64,000 nucleotides of DNA from an uncultured Eubacteriales bacterium (GCA_934464615.1 CAKSKA010000005.1:1-64000), one strand, 5' to 3'; shown: positions 42,473 to 51,468, numbered from the stretch's first letter. A program made the numbers and translations. Notes: generated by a model not told the origin, from the letters alone.

Positions 42473-43740
42473 TGCTTATAACCGTATTAAGTTTGCTGCA
42501 CAACGCCACAACACTGCTGTTCGGCGTATATGTTTCGGCTGCGTTTTTGGGCGTGCGTATGACGCGCAAAAACATTTTTACACTGCTTGCCTTTTCGGTT
42601 TCGGTCGGCGGAGTTTATGTGCTTTCCTACATACTGCTCGGCACAGAAGGGACGGAAAAAATTTACCCGTTTATAATCCACCTGCCGCTTACGGCATTTT
42701 TATCGCTGCGCTTTAAGTACAGACCGTCGCTGTCGCTGCTGTCTGTGCTTACGGCATACCTGTGCTGCCAAATAAGCAACTGGGTAGGGTTGGCGGCTTT
42801 AAACATTACCGATGTACAGTGGGTATATTACAGCGTGCGTATTGCGGTAACGGTAACCGTTTTTATACTTTTGGTACGTTATGTGTCCGACGCCGCGTCC
42901 GCACTGCTGCAAAAGCCCACAAAAGCAATTTTAATTCTGGGGCTTATGCCGTTTGTTTATTATTTGTTTGATTACGTCACCGGCGTGTATACTTCGCTTT
43001 TATATTCCGGATTAGAGTCGGTCGCGGAGTTTTTGGGATTTATACTTTGCATTTTTTACCTGCTGTTTATTTTTCTTTACTTTAAACAATACGAGGAAAA
43101 ACTTGAAGCGGAACAGCAAAATCGCCTTGTGGAACTCAAGCGCCGGCACTACGAAAAAGAGCTTACGGCAATACGGCGCTCGGAGCGCGAGGTTGCTATT
43201 TTGCGGCACGATATGCGCCATTTCCTTTTAAATCTTTCGGGCTATATAAAAAACGGAGAAAGCGAGAAAGCAGAGCAATATATAGAATCGCTTATTACCG
43301 CCGCCGACAAGACCGCAATGCATAAATACTGTAAAAACGAAACCGTAAATATGATACTTTCCGCCAACGAGGAACAAATAAACGAAAACCGCATACAATT
43401 CGGCTATTTAATTGAATTGCCCGACACCCTGCCCGTAAACGATGTTGATATCACGGCAATACTTTCAAACGGGCTTGAAAACGCGGTTAATGCCGTCCGC
43501 GCACTGCCGCCCGAACAACGTATTATACAACTTGATATGCATATGAACGGCGGCAAGCTGCTGCTTTCTTTAAAAAACCGATTTGCCGAACGTCCCGTTA
43601 TGGCAGACGGTATGCCCAAAACAAATGCGTCGGGGCACGGCTTGGGAACACAGAGTATCAGATACATTACGGAAAAACTCAACGGAAATTGCAGATTTTC
43701 ACTTAAAGACAACTGGTTTATTCTGCAGGTTATTTTATAA
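42472..43740 (+). CDS. AgrC-like sensor histidine kinase (GHKL type)
   Basis: 422 residues with about six membrane helices in residues 1-205, then a helical dimerisation region with the phospho-acceptor His246 in LRHDMRHFLLN. The ATPase has the N box NGLENAVNAV and a G box GHGLGTQSIRYI. This is the HPK10/AgrC layout that in other Firmicutes senses peptides. No AgrB or AgrD-like gene is nearby, so the signal is unknown. It forms an operon with the regulator and ends at a strong terminator. Confidence 0.92.
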   Translation: MLITVLSLLHNATTLLFGVYVSAAFLGVRMTRKNIFTLLAFSVSVGGVYVLSYILLGTEGTEKIYPFIIHLPLTAFLSLRFKYRPSLSLLSVLTAYLCCQISNWVGLAALNITDVQWVYYSVRIAVTVTVFILLVRYVSDAASALLQKPTKAILILGLMPFVYYLFDYVTGVYTSLLYSGLESVAEFLGFILCIFYLLFIFLYFKQYEEKLEAEQQNRLVELKRRHYEKELTAIRRSEREVAILRHDMRHFLLNLSGYIKNGESEKAEQYIESLITAADKTAMHKYCKNETVNMILSANEEQINENRIQFGYLIELPDTLPVNDVDITAILSNGLENAVNAVRALPPEQRIIQLDMHMNGGKLLLSLKNRFAERPVMADGMPKTNASGHGLGTQSIRYITEKLNGNCRFSLKDNWFILQVIL

Positions 43741-43741
43741 C

Positions 43742-43779
43742 AAACAGGGGTTAAAAACGTACGTTTTTAACCCCTGTTT
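43742..43779. terminator. Bidirectional terminator between the kinase and M20 peptidase
   Basis: A perfect 19-bp palindrome, 43742-43760 with 43761-43779, with A/T runs in the stem, between convergent genes. Confidence 0.85.
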
Positions 43780-43793
43780 TATTTCAAAGATTT

Positions 43794-45236
43794 TTACTTC
43801 TCGGCACGAATAAGATTTTCATAAAATCTTACTGCACCGGGTAAACAGTTGTACTCAATGTTCTCGTTAAGTCCGTGCATACCCTTCATTTGCTCAGGTT
43901 TAAAAATTACAGGCGCAAAGCGTATGCAGTTTTTGCAAACAGGCTGATAAAACTGCGCGTCGGTGGCGCCCGTCATAACATAGGGACTGCTTGCAAGACC
44001 GGGGAAAGTTTCGGCTACAACCTTTTCCACCGTTTTATATGCACTGCCGTTAATATCCACAGGCTCGGTGTAATCGTTTGAATGTAAAACTTCCATGCTC
44101 AAGCCGTGTTTTTCCGCCTTTTTCCGTATTATATCAAGGCTTTCTTTTTCGCCCTGATGCGGAATAAAACGCATATTTGCGCTGAGCGTCGCCTGCTGCG
44201 GAATAACATTGCACGCGTCGGATCCCGACTGCATTGTAAATGCCACGGTTGTTTTAAGCATTGCGCCTGCCTGCGCGCTAACGGAAGGCAGAACTGCCTT
44301 TAAAAGCGGTCTGAACAGCCATATATTGCCGAACAACAGCTTCATTGCAAACGGAGCGTAGACAGAGAGCGTTTTAAACATTGCCGCTACCGGTTTTGAT
44401 ATTTTCTTTTTAAACGGGCTGTGTTTTTCCGTTTCGGTAACAAATGCGGCAAGACGGGCAATAGGTGTGTTTTTCCCCGGCGCGCTGGCATGACCGCCCG
44501 TACTTTTTGCCGTGAAGCGAACATCCGCCTTACCTTTTTCAAAAATTCCCAACATGGCAAAGTTGCCGTGTATTCCGCCTATCGGCTCGTTTATAATTCC
44601 GCCGCCTTCATCGCAAAGCAAATAAAGCTCAACACCGCGCCGTTTAAGTTCGTTTACTATTTTCGGCGCGCCGTCGCCTGCCCATTCCTCCGTACACGAG
44701 GACGCCAAATAAACGTCCTGCGGCGGCACAAAGCCTTCTTTAAGCAGTCTTTCGGTCGCCTCAAAAAACGCCATTACCGAGCATTTTGTGTCGGCGGCGC
44801 CTCTGCCCCAGACCTTGCCGTCGGCAATTTCGCCGGAAAAGGGCGGATATTTCCAACCGCCTTCTTCAGCCGGAACTACGTCCTGATGGCTCATAAGCAA
44901 AATAGGCTTTTCGCTGCTTTTGCCCTTCCAATAATAAAGCAAATTTCCGTCAATGTCGGTGCGCTCCAGTTTTTCATGCACAAGCGGAAACAGTTTTTCA
45001 AGCACGGTATGGAATTTTTCAAACTTTTCGGCGTCGGCAACGCCTGGGTAGGACGTTGTGTCCACCCGTATCATTTCGGACAGTTTTTTTGCAAGATAAA
45101 GCGCTTCTTCCTCGTTTTCTTTCGGGGTATATGTCGAAGTCTTACCGGGCGTAAGCAATGTATGTATCACCGCTGCCAGCAGTAATAATATAAACAAACC
45201 GATAACGCCGGCAAGAATTAAAAAAATTATTTTCAT
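43794..45236 (-). CDS. Membrane-anchored M20 family metallopeptidase (PM20D1-like)
   Basis: 480 residues. An N-terminal membrane segment (~4-27) anchors the protein. The M20 fold has metal ligands in LMSHQDVVPA, GRGAADTKCSV and the catalytic CTEEWAGDG, with the dimerisation (lid) domain in the middle (DVRFTAKSTGGHAS) and GATDAQFY near the C-terminus. The closest subgroup by pattern is carboxypeptidase S/PM20D1, which cuts or forms N-acyl amino acids and small peptides. Its ATG overlaps the stop of the upstream membrane-protein gene (ATGA), so the three genes form one operon. Confidence 0.9.
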   Translation of the reverse strand: MKIIFLILAGVIGLFILLLLAAVIHTLLTPGKTSTYTPKENEEEALYLAKKLSEMIRVDTTSYPGVADAEKFEKFHTVLEKLFPLVHEKLERTDIDGNLLYYWKGKSSEKPILLMSHQDVVPAEEGGWKYPPFSGEIADGKVWGRGAADTKCSVMAFFEATERLLKEGFVPPQDVYLASSCTEEWAGDGAPKIVNELKRRGVELYLLCDEGGGIINEPIGGIHGNFAMLGIFEKGKADVRFTAKSTGGHASAPGKNTPIARLAAFVTETEKHSPFKKKISKPVAAMFKTLSVYAPFAMKLLFGNIWLFRPLLKAVLPSVSAQAGAMLKTTVAFTMQSGSDACNVIPQQATLSANMRFIPHQGEKESLDIIRKKAEKHGLSMEVLHSNDYTEPVDINGSAYKTVEKVVAETFPGLASSPYVMTGATDAQFYQPVCKNCIRFAPVIFKPEQMKGMHGLNENIEYNCLPGAVRFYENLIRAEK

Positions 45237-45931
45237 TTACGGTCCACCTCACGGTCCTTTTTATTTTTCTTATAAAAATAATACGCAATCCCTATTGCCA
45301 TGGCGCCCGACGGAATAATCATAAAACTCGTAGAGCCTACAAGCGACGGCACCGCCATAAACAAAGCGCTCATAACCACAAGCGGTATTAAAGCAATCTT
45401 CATATTTTTGCGGTAATATTTATACGCCATGGCGCCGAAAAGCGCCGGCACTACATTGTCAAAGGCAGGCTGCAATACGGGCGACTGCAACAGCGGGCGC
45501 AGCGGTGTAAGGGCCGCAACACCCACAGCCAACACCAAAATTGTAACAAGGGACGATGTTGCGATGGACAGAGTTGAAATAATTTCGTTTTCGCGTGTGC
45601 CGGATTTTGCGCCCACCATATCGCGCGCATTTACGGCGCACGGTATTTTCATATTAATGAGATTTCCCGTAATAAACGCCAAATATCCGCCGCCCGAGCC
45701 GAGCATAGGGGTATAAATTAAAAATTCGGCGACACTGCTTATCATCCATATAAGTCCTACCGAGAAAAAACCTTTGCCAGCCGCCGCAAGATCAGGGTAA
45801 GCGCCGAGATATTTGCCTATTAAAAACGGAGCGCCGACCAGCATAATCAAAACCGCAAGACTTGCGATTCTTCCTATTGTGTGAGTTGTTTTGGAATATT
45901 TCTCCCAATTAAGATTTTCCTTGTTGTCCAT
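45233..45931 (-). CDS. Multi-pass membrane protein linked to DUF5058 and M20 peptidase
   Basis: 232 residues with about six hydrophobic segments (for example IASLAVLIMLVGAPFLIG, TLSIATSSLVTILVLAVGV, IALIPLVVMSALFMAVP) and a basic cytosolic tail (YKKNKKDREVDRK). Family uncertain. A glycine-rich turn (MLGSGGGYLAFITGN) in the first third may be functional. It lies 12 bases after the DUF5058 gene and overlaps the peptidase start by four bases, suggesting a joint membrane system, perhaps a two-part transporter feeding the peptidase. That is an inference from gene order. Confidence 0.75.
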   Translation of the reverse strand: MDNKENLNWEKYSKTTHTIGRIASLAVLIMLVGAPFLIGKYLGAYPDLAAAGKGFFSVGLIWMISSVAEFLIYTPMLGSGGGYLAFITGNLINMKIPCAVNARDMVGAKSGTRENEIISTLSIATSSLVTILVLAVGVAALTPLRPLLQSPVLQPAFDNVVPALFGAMAYKYYRKNMKIALIPLVVMSALFMAVPSLVGSTSFMIIPSGAMAIGIAYYFYKKNKKDREVDRK

Positions 45932-45943
45932 GCCGCACCCTCC

Positions 45944-46693
45944 TTATATCAACTTAACGATTACCGCTGCCGCCATACCCAGCAGCATGCTTACCGCTAT
46001 TGAAAAATTATCAACAAAAGCAAATTTCGGCTTTCTCGCAAGCCACATAAACAGCGCCATTGTAACGCCCGATACCGCCACCACAATCAGCGGAGCCAGG
46101 TCGCCGCTGAAAGAAAACAGACCTTTTGCCGACACAAACGCGCCTATATAACTGCCTATGTATGCGCTTACAAGCCCTATAAACATAGCCGTCATCGCCA
46201 TATCGCCGAATCCCACGGCGGTACTTTTTTCTCCGCCTTTGTTAAGGCGGCTTGTATATTTCTTGTTAAATACGACCGACAGAATCATACCCCACATAAT
46301 ACATACGCTCATTAAAAGCGCAATTGTTGCAAAGCCCGAAGCCGTCATATTCTCCCCCGACAGTTTTTCCATGCCCACCTGTTCTGCCGCAGCCTGTGCA
46401 ACCTGTGTTTCGTAATGGAGCGCCCCTATAACAGACAGCCGCAGCCACGGCCACGGTATACCGAGACTTCCCGACAGCGCAATAACGCCCAACAAAATTC
46501 CTACGCTCGGCAGAACCGAAAACGTGGCGCTTGAAACAATTACCCGCTTCATTTTGGCGGTATCCATACCTATTGCTTTGCCGGCGCGGTAAGCGCGAAT
46601 CATAAATACAACGCAAAGCACAGCGACAAACCCGATAATACCGCCGCAAATAAGATACATCGGCGCGCTACTTAATTTTCCTAAAATGCTCAT
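45944..46693 (-). CDS. DUF5058 family membrane protein
   Basis: 249 residues with about six membrane helices. Sequence blocks such as FSVLPSVGILLGVIALSG, IPWPWLRLSVIGALHYET and the closing FVDNFSIAVSMLLGMAAA fit the DUF5058 family, membrane proteins of unknown function. It is the first gene of the three-gene operon with the six-helix protein and M20 peptidase, and has its own promoter. Confidence 0.8.
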   Translation of the reverse strand: MSILGKLSSAPMYLICGGIIGFVAVLCVVFMIRAYRAGKAIGMDTAKMKRVIVSSATFSVLPSVGILLGVIALSGSLGIPWPWLRLSVIGALHYETQVAQAAAEQVGMEKLSGENMTASGFATIALLMSVCIMWGMILSVVFNKKYTSRLNKGGEKSTAVGFGDMAMTAMFIGLVSAYIGSYIGAFVSAKGLFSFSGDLAPLIVVAVSGVTMALFMWLARKPKFAFVDNFSIAVSMLLGMAAAVIVKLI

Positions 46694-46761
46694 TTAAAAA
46701 ACTCCTTAGACCAAAATAATCAGGTTACACCGAAACGCCGAAATATGGCATCCCTACTACT

Positions 46762-46790
46762 ATTATAAGAAATTCCGCCCTGCTTCGCAA
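46762..46790 (-). promoter_or_regulatory. Promoter of the DUF5058-M20 operon
   Basis: Minus strand TTGCGA (46790-46785), 17-bp spacer, TATAAT (46767-46762), leaving a leader of about 60 bases. Confidence 0.65.
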
Positions 46791-46822
46791 CCGTATTTTT
46801 AAACGGATATGCCTGCCGTCCG

Positions 46823-47569
46823 TTAAATACCCCCGATATACGCAACCGTTTCGGTCGGCATAACAATACGGCCGTTTTGCGAAAACATATCAAAAATCTT
46901 ATTTATCCCATCCAGATATTCCGAATATCTGTCATCTTCTTCCCTTAAAGAATACGACGAGGACAGCACGCGGTCTATGTAGACCTGCCTGTCATATATC
47001 TGTATATTGTCGGCACGGAATATTTCGCATTTACCGTTAAAAAAAACTACACATTTCTCATTGCTTATGCCGTTTGAAAAATCGTGAAATTCCGTGTTGT
47101 ATTTACGGTACAAATCGGCAACTGCCTTTGTGCAGGCGGCTTTTTTATCTCTGGCATTATATATAATAATTACCTTGCCGTCGGGTTTCAAAACCCGTTT
47201 ACATTCCTTTTTAAACGCATCGGCGTCAAACCAATGGAACGCCTGCGCAGCAGTTATATAATCCGCGCTGCCGTCGGGTAGGTTCATATCGGACGCACTG
47301 CCGTTAATCGAAACAAAATTTTTGTCATCGGACAGATTTCCCTCCGCTTTTTTGCGCATATCGCCGTTTGGCTCCACCGCAAAGACCTTGTAGCCGCATT
47401 TCAGCAACTGCTCGGTAAAAATTCCCGTACCCGAGCCTATATCCGCAAATACACTTCCGACAGGGATATGCAAACTGTTTTTAATATAATCAAAAAATTC
47501 TGCCGCGTATTTCGGTCTTGCCTTGGCATAAATATCACTTTTTCCTTCAAAACGGTTTGTATTGTCCAT
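46823..47569 (-). CDS. Class I SAM-dependent methyltransferase
   Basis: 248 residues. Motif I is FADIGSGTGIFTEQLL, motif II region is VFAVEPNGDMR, and DYITAAQAFHWFD followed by CKRVLKPDGKVIIIYN are typical of the methyltransferase type 11 group. It is a soluble small-molecule methyltransferase with unknown substrate. It stands alone; GGAG precedes the ATG. Confidence 0.85.
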   Translation of the reverse strand: MDNTNRFEGKSDIYAKARPKYAAEFFDYIKNSLHIPVGSVFADIGSGTGIFTEQLLKCGYKVFAVEPNGDMRKKAEGNLSDDKNFVSINGSASDMNLPDGSADYITAAQAFHWFDADAFKKECKRVLKPDGKVIIIYNARDKKAACTKAVADLYRKYNTEFHDFSNGISNEKCVVFFNGKCEIFRADNIQIYDRQVYIDRVLSSSYSLREEDDRYSEYLDGINKIFDMFSQNGRIVMPTETVAYIGGI

Positions 47570-47735
47570 TTTGCTCAGCTCCGTAAATTCAAATTTGTAT
47601 AACTTATTTTATCATACAATTAAAAAACAATCTACATTTATACGTCAATCGGCAGCGTTCTTGTATTATTTCTTACGGTCAACGCCGCATAAACCGTAAT
47701 TTAATTCCTGTTAACCGAAAACCCCAAAAGGTTTT

Positions 47736-48719
47736 TCAAAACGAAAACCATGTTCCGAGCTCTCTGCTCACTGCCGTTCGATAAACCATTGCGGCAGTCA
47801 CATTATCCTGCACGGCCATACCGGTAGTGTCAAAAATTGTAATTTCATCATCGTTTGTTCGCCCCGACTTTTCCCCGGCAATCAATTCTCCGATTTCTCC
47901 GTAAATATCGGATTTTTTGATACACCCCGAAATAACGGCATTGCGCGTTTCTCCGCGTGAGATACATTGTGCGATGCTGTCATTTACAATCTTTGCGTTG
48001 CAAAAAACCGAGGGTTCTAACTCGTTTTTTCCTGCCATATCTGCACCGACGGCGATAATGTGCGTTCCTTTGCGGACGAGCTCAGTAGGTACAAGAAAGT
48101 TTTTTGACGGTGTTGTTGTCACAATAATATCCGCACTTTGCAATGCTTTTTCCACAGTATCGCATATCATCACGGAAACAGGCAATTCAGTTTCAACATC
48201 CTCTTTATATTTTAACAACGCAGAAGTATTACGGCTGTACACCTTAACTTGCCTGATCGGAAGCACCCTGCTTAGGGCATACACTTGCATCCGTGCCTGC
48301 GTTCCGCTGCCGATAACACAAACCGTTCTCGAATTCTTTCTTGCCAGATATTCGGCCGAAATTGCCCCTGCCGCAGCTGTACGGATGCCGGTGATAAGAC
48401 TTCCGTCCATTATACAGAGAACGGCGCCTGTCGCAGCATCTAAAATCTGAATTGTGCCGATCATAGTCGGCAAATCGTTTACTTTGCCGTTATCATAAAA
48501 CCCCGAAGCGATTTTGACCGACACATATCTATTCAAAAGATTACAGCAAGATTTTATGTCCGTTTCACCGTTATACTCCGGCATTTCCATAGACACAATA
48601 TCCGGCTGCTGAATTTTCCCTTGCTGAAACGCAAGATAACCATCCTTAACGGCGGCAATAACATTATCCATTGTCAAAATTGCCTGCACATCGTTTTTGT
48701 TTAATAATAATGTTTTCAT
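47736..48719 (-). CDS. Ornithine cyclodeaminase/mu-crystallin family protein
   Basis: 327 residues from the ATG at 48719 (AAGGAAAG upstream); the longer open frame to 48890 overlaps the aminotransferase gene and has no support. The NAD(H) site is CVIGSGTQARMQVYAL, and GTIQILDAATGAVLCIMDGSLITGIRTAA is the family core with the catalytic Lys/Arg region. Members deaminate ornithine or related amino acids or reduce cyclic imines; the exact reaction cannot be set. It follows the aminotransferase gene by 25 bases, suggesting a short amino-acid pathway. Codon use (more ATC, fewer ATA) differs from the neighbours. Confidence 0.88.
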   Translation of the reverse strand: MKTLLLNKNDVQAILTMDNVIAAVKDGYLAFQQGKIQQPDIVSMEMPEYNGETDIKSCCNLLNRYVSVKIASGFYDNGKVNDLPTMIGTIQILDAATGAVLCIMDGSLITGIRTAAAGAISAEYLARKNSRTVCVIGSGTQARMQVYALSRVLPIRQVKVYSRNTSALLKYKEDVETELPVSVMICDTVEKALQSADIIVTTTPSKNFLVPTELVRKGTHIIAVGADMAGKNELEPSVFCNAKIVNDSIAQCISRGETRNAVISGCIKKSDIYGEIGELIAGEKSGRTNDDEITIFDTTGMAVQDNVTAAMVYRTAVSRELGTWFSF

Positions 48720-48744
48720 AAAACTTTCCTTACCATCCGAATAA

Positions 48745-49872
48745 TTATCGGGTAAACCCGTTTTCAGACAGGAATTCCTCAAATTTGTCGAGCGCCTCGG
48801 GAACTCCTTTGCGTCCGTAACCCATCCTGAAATACTGCCCTTCGAAATCGTATATATCGGCAGGCAGGAGCAGAACGCCCTTTTTGTCAACTGCCATTTG
48901 ACAGAAATCTTTTACGGGCATATCGTGCAGAAGTTTATGGAAAGCAACCGGTCCGCAGGAAATAGGACGCTTGCCGAAAAGATCTTTATGCCGTTCAAAA
49001 AAAGCGTCTGCGTACTTTATGTTTTCACTAATCAGATCCGTGCTTCTTTTAAGCAGCATTTCGCCATGCTTTAAGGCAACCTTGGAAAGATATTCGGAAG
49101 GTGCGGAATCGCAGATACTCATATAGTGCTTGAACTTAACGACCTTTTCAAGCGTGTCTATGTCCTTTGTCACAAGCCAGCCGACACGAAGCCCCGCCAA
49201 TCCGTACGCTTTGGACATAACGCCGAGGGAAACGCCTTTTTCATAATGATCTGCTATCCAATCCCGTTTTTCGCCATCCGTTTCCAATCCCTTGTATACT
49301 TCATCGGAAAACAGATAAATGTTATGTTTGCGGCAGATATCGCAAAGCGTCTCGATTTCCTCATTCGTAAAGGTATATCCTGTCGGATTGTTCGGAGTGT
49401 TGACGGCAATCAGTTTTGTATTCGGCTGAATCAAAGCTTCGAGTTCATTAAAATCAATAACCCATTTTTCGCCGTCATCGTGAAGATACCATTTGGATAC
49501 GGTACAATCGGGAACGGAGTTGGCCACCTCATATGCAGACTGATAGTTAGGATACATGGCGATCATGTGGTCGCCGGGATCAAGCATTACATTCATATAT
49601 CCGAAAATAGCTTCCTGCGCGCCGTGAAAAACCAACACATTTCCCGCTTTCATATCTCGGTAAAGCGAGGCGATGATGTTCCTCAGTTCAGCATCACCCC
49701 ATGTTTCCGTGTATCCGAGCCACAGCTTTAAATATTCCTCTTTTGCCCCCGGTTCCATAGCAAGTAATTCATCGGTGTGCATAGATTCGCAATCCGACTG
49801 CGTAAGTAAATAAGGTGCCGTAAACTCGTATTTTCCGAAATAGCATTCCAGTTTAAAATCATTTATTTTCAT
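48745..49872 (-). CDS. PLP-dependent class I/II aminotransferase
   Basis: 375 residues from the ATG at 49872 (GAGGG upstream). The fold type I signature is complete: HGAQEAIFGYMN, NTPNNPTGYTF, FSDEVYKGLE and the PLP lysine in VMSKAYGLAGLRVGW, with FRMGYG near the C-terminus for substrate carboxylate binding. The substrate is unknown; the partner cyclodeaminase-like gene suggests an amino acid with a side-chain amine. An extended -10 promoter precedes it. Confidence 0.9.
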   Translation of the reverse strand: MKINDFKLECYFGKYEFTAPYLLTQSDCESMHTDELLAMEPGAKEEYLKLWLGYTETWGDAELRNIIASLYRDMKAGNVLVFHGAQEAIFGYMNVMLDPGDHMIAMYPNYQSAYEVANSVPDCTVSKWYLHDDGEKWVIDFNELEALIQPNTKLIAVNTPNNPTGYTFTNEEIETLCDICRKHNIYLFSDEVYKGLETDGEKRDWIADHYEKGVSLGVMSKAYGLAGLRVGWLVTKDIDTLEKVVKFKHYMSICDSAPSEYLSKVALKHGEMLLKRSTDLISENIKYADAFFERHKDLFGKRPISCGPVAFHKLLHDMPVKDFCQMAVDKKGVLLLPADIYDFEGQYFRMGYGRKGVPEALDKFEEFLSENGFTR

Positions 49873-49907
49873 ATCAAGCCCTCGCAACCGTTGATTTATC
49901 AATGATA

Positions 49908-49916
49908 ATTATACCA
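49908..49916 (-). promoter_or_regulatory. Possible extended -10 promoter of the aminotransferase operon
   Basis: Minus strand TGG-TATAAT with no good -35, about 35 bases before the start codon. Confidence 0.4.
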
Positions 49917-50041
49917 CCCGATTGTAAAAAAATCTACTGCCGTATGCGGCTGCGGGGCAGTTTCCGCAACGCCGAAATTTTTATTCTGCAATTTTTGTAT
50001 TTAACGGCGTTTGTATCTCATTTCCTTCGCGCACATTTCCC

Positions 50042-50109
50042 CTGCAAAAAGCAAAGGACACCTGACGGTGTCCTTCTTCTTGGTTGCGGGAGCCGGATTT
50101 GAACCAACA
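50042..50109 (-). repeat. Direct repeat copy A: terminator plus tRNA-fMet 3' end
   Basis: 68 bp identical to 50454-50521 except one base. It contains a terminator hairpin (50054-50062 with 50067-50075) and 28 bases of the 3' end of tRNA-fMet, then departs from the tRNA sequence. It is an incomplete tRNA remnant. Confidence 0.8.
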
Positions 50110-50230
50110 TTCTTGCATTTCCTCTGCGGAGTAAATGCTGCGGTCGGTTCGGCGGCTCTGACAGTCCACCGGACTGTCATTCACTCCCGCCTCACCCTTC
50201 GTCTTATTCGCCCTTCGGGCTCATAACCCT

Positions 50231-50257
50231 AGTGTGACAGGACTCGAACCTGTCGCG
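50231..50257 (-). pseudogene. tRNA-like fragment (T arm and 3' acceptor strand)
   Basis: The minus strand reads GACAGGTTCGAGTCCTGTC followed by ACACTA, a good T arm plus acceptor 3' strand, but no matching 5' half is found next to it. Confidence 0.45.
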
Positions 50258-50403
50258 TCTACGAAACAAAATTTTTAGTTTCAATAGGTTACAAGTTTCT
50301 GCCGCCTAATTTTATATTCGGCGAAGCGAGAAATTTGCAGCAAGGCTGGCGCCTTGCAAAAATAAACGCAAAGCCGCAATTTAAAAGCCGGCGAGCGAAA
50401 CCG

Positions 50404-50431
50404 CGGCAGGTTCGAGTCCTGTCGCACTACA
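50404..50431 (+). pseudogene. tRNA-like fragment, opposite orientation
   Basis: The plus strand reads GCAGGTTCGAGTCCTGTCGC then ACTA. It closely matches the fragment at 50231-50257 in inverted orientation. No D arm or anticodon arm precedes it at the right distance. Confidence 0.45.
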
Positions 50432-50453
50432 GTTGTAATTTACTTTTCTATGT

Positions 50454-50492
50454 CTGCAAAAAGCAAAGGACACCTAACGGTGTCCTTCTTCT

Positions 50493-50521
<29 letters not shown>
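50454..50521 (-). repeat. Direct repeat copy B, containing the intact tRNA-fMet 3' end
   Basis: The second copy of the 68-bp unit, 412 bp from copy A with one mismatch. It includes the terminator of the tRNA gene (50466-50474 with 50479-50487, followed on the minus strand by TGCTTTTT). Confidence 0.8.
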
Positions 50522-50569
<48 letters not shown>

Positions 50570-50575
50570 ATATTT

Positions 50576-50605
50576 AATTCAGCGCCTTTTTTAAAGCGCT
50601 GAATT
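50576..50605 (-). other. Hairpin between the tRNA promoter and tRNA-fMet
   Basis: AATTCAGCGC (50576-50585) pairs perfectly with GCGCTGAATT (50596-50605). It lies in the 5' leader of the tRNA transcript and has no T-run, so it may guide tRNA 5' processing rather than end transcription. Confidence 0.5.
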
Positions 50606-50634
50606 ATTATACACTAAATATTATTACATTGCAA
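50606..50634 (-). promoter_or_regulatory. tRNA-fMet promoter
   Basis: Minus strand TTGCAA (50634-50629), 17-bp spacer, TATAAT (50611-50606). Confidence 0.75.
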
Positions 50635-50652
50635 GTCTTTTTTATAACTTTT

Positions 50653-51468
50653 TTAATTATTTTTCTTTATTTTACCCACTGTCCAAAATACCGCAAGCAT
50701 AATAATATTTACAATTACTATACTTGAACCCGGCGAAGTCTTGAAAATAAGTGATGCCAGCAACCCGACGAAAAAGCTTACAAGGCTGCAGCAAACGCTC
50801 GTTATTATTACACCTTTATAGCTTTTGCAAACGCACTGTGCCTGCAGCACGGGGAAAATTATAACCGCGGATATAAGCAATGCGCCCATAAGCCGCATAC
50901 CAACCGCCACCGTTATTGCCGTAAGGCATGCAAGCAGGCAGTTGTACGCCCCTGTTTTTATTCCCGTTGCCTGTGCAAAATCCTCGTCAAACGTAACCGA
51001 AAACAGTTTGTTGTAAAAAATCACATACAAAACTATCATAACCGCAGACACCCCGGCCGTTATAACGGCATCCTGCCGTGTTATAGTATACAAGCTGCCG
51101 AACATATAACTGTTAATATCCACATTACTGCCGCCTGACAGTTTTGTTATTGTGTAGCCTATTGCCAACGCTCCGCTTGATACCACCGCAATTCTTGCGT
51201 CGCCCTTTATTTTGCCGGAATCGCCTATTTTAAGCAACAAAAACGCTGCCGCTATACTTACCGGAATACTTACATATATCGGCGTCAGCCCCAAAGCCAG
51301 CGCTGCCGCAGAAGCCCCGAAACCAACATGCGACAACCCGTCACCTATCATGGAAAACCGTTTAAGCACAAGGCTTACGCCAAGCAGCGCACTGCATACC
51401 GAAACCAGCACACCCGTTATAACCGCATAAATTACAATATCATAAACTGATATAAGCGTATTAATCAT
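50653..51468 (-). CDS. Metal ABC transporter permease (ZnuB type)
   Basis: 271 residues from the ATG at 51468 (GGAGGGA upstream); the frame upstream of this lies in the ATPase gene. About eight membrane helices, with LVLKRFSMIGDGLSHVGFGASAAAL, the signature of the zinc/manganese ABC-3 permease family, and GMRLMGALLISAVIIFP. It overlaps the ATPase gene by eight bases. It forms the channel for zinc (or manganese) delivered by the binding protein. Confidence 0.92.
   Translation of the reverse strand: MINTLISVYDIVIYAVITGVLVSVCSALLGVSLVLKRFSMIGDGLSHVGFGASAAALALGLTPIYVSIPVSIAAAFLLLKIGDSGKIKGDARIAVVSSGALAIGYTITKLSGGSNVDINSYMFGSLYTITRQDAVITAGVSAVMIVLYVIFYNKLFSVTFDEDFAQATGIKTGAYNCLLACLTAITVAVGMRLMGALLISAVIIFPVLQAQCVCKSYKGVIITSVCCSLVSFFVGLLASLIFKTSPGSSIVIVNIIMLAVFWTVGKIKKNN

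Larger units (their letters stand above)
49917..50492. other. Gene-free stretch made of tRNA fragments and repeats
   Basis: No coding gene is supported; open frames here run across tRNA-derived sequence. It contains a 68-bp direct repeat unit (50042-50109) of the tRNA-fMet 3' end, a hairpin GACAGTCC-ACC-GGACTGTC near 50160-50180, an anticodon-arm-like sequence (GGGCTCATAACCC, about 50218-50230), and two T-arm/acceptor-like fragments in opposite orientation (about 50231-50257 minus, 50404-50431 plus). Confidence 0.55.

Noticed and set aside
46694..46760. Riboswitch or T-box in front of the DUF5058 operon
   Set aside because: The leader is only about 60 bases and shows no T-box sequence or terminator/antiterminator pair.
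49981..50226. Small frames on both strands across the tRNA fragments
   Set aside because: They read through tRNA-derived sequence, and no translation signals fit.
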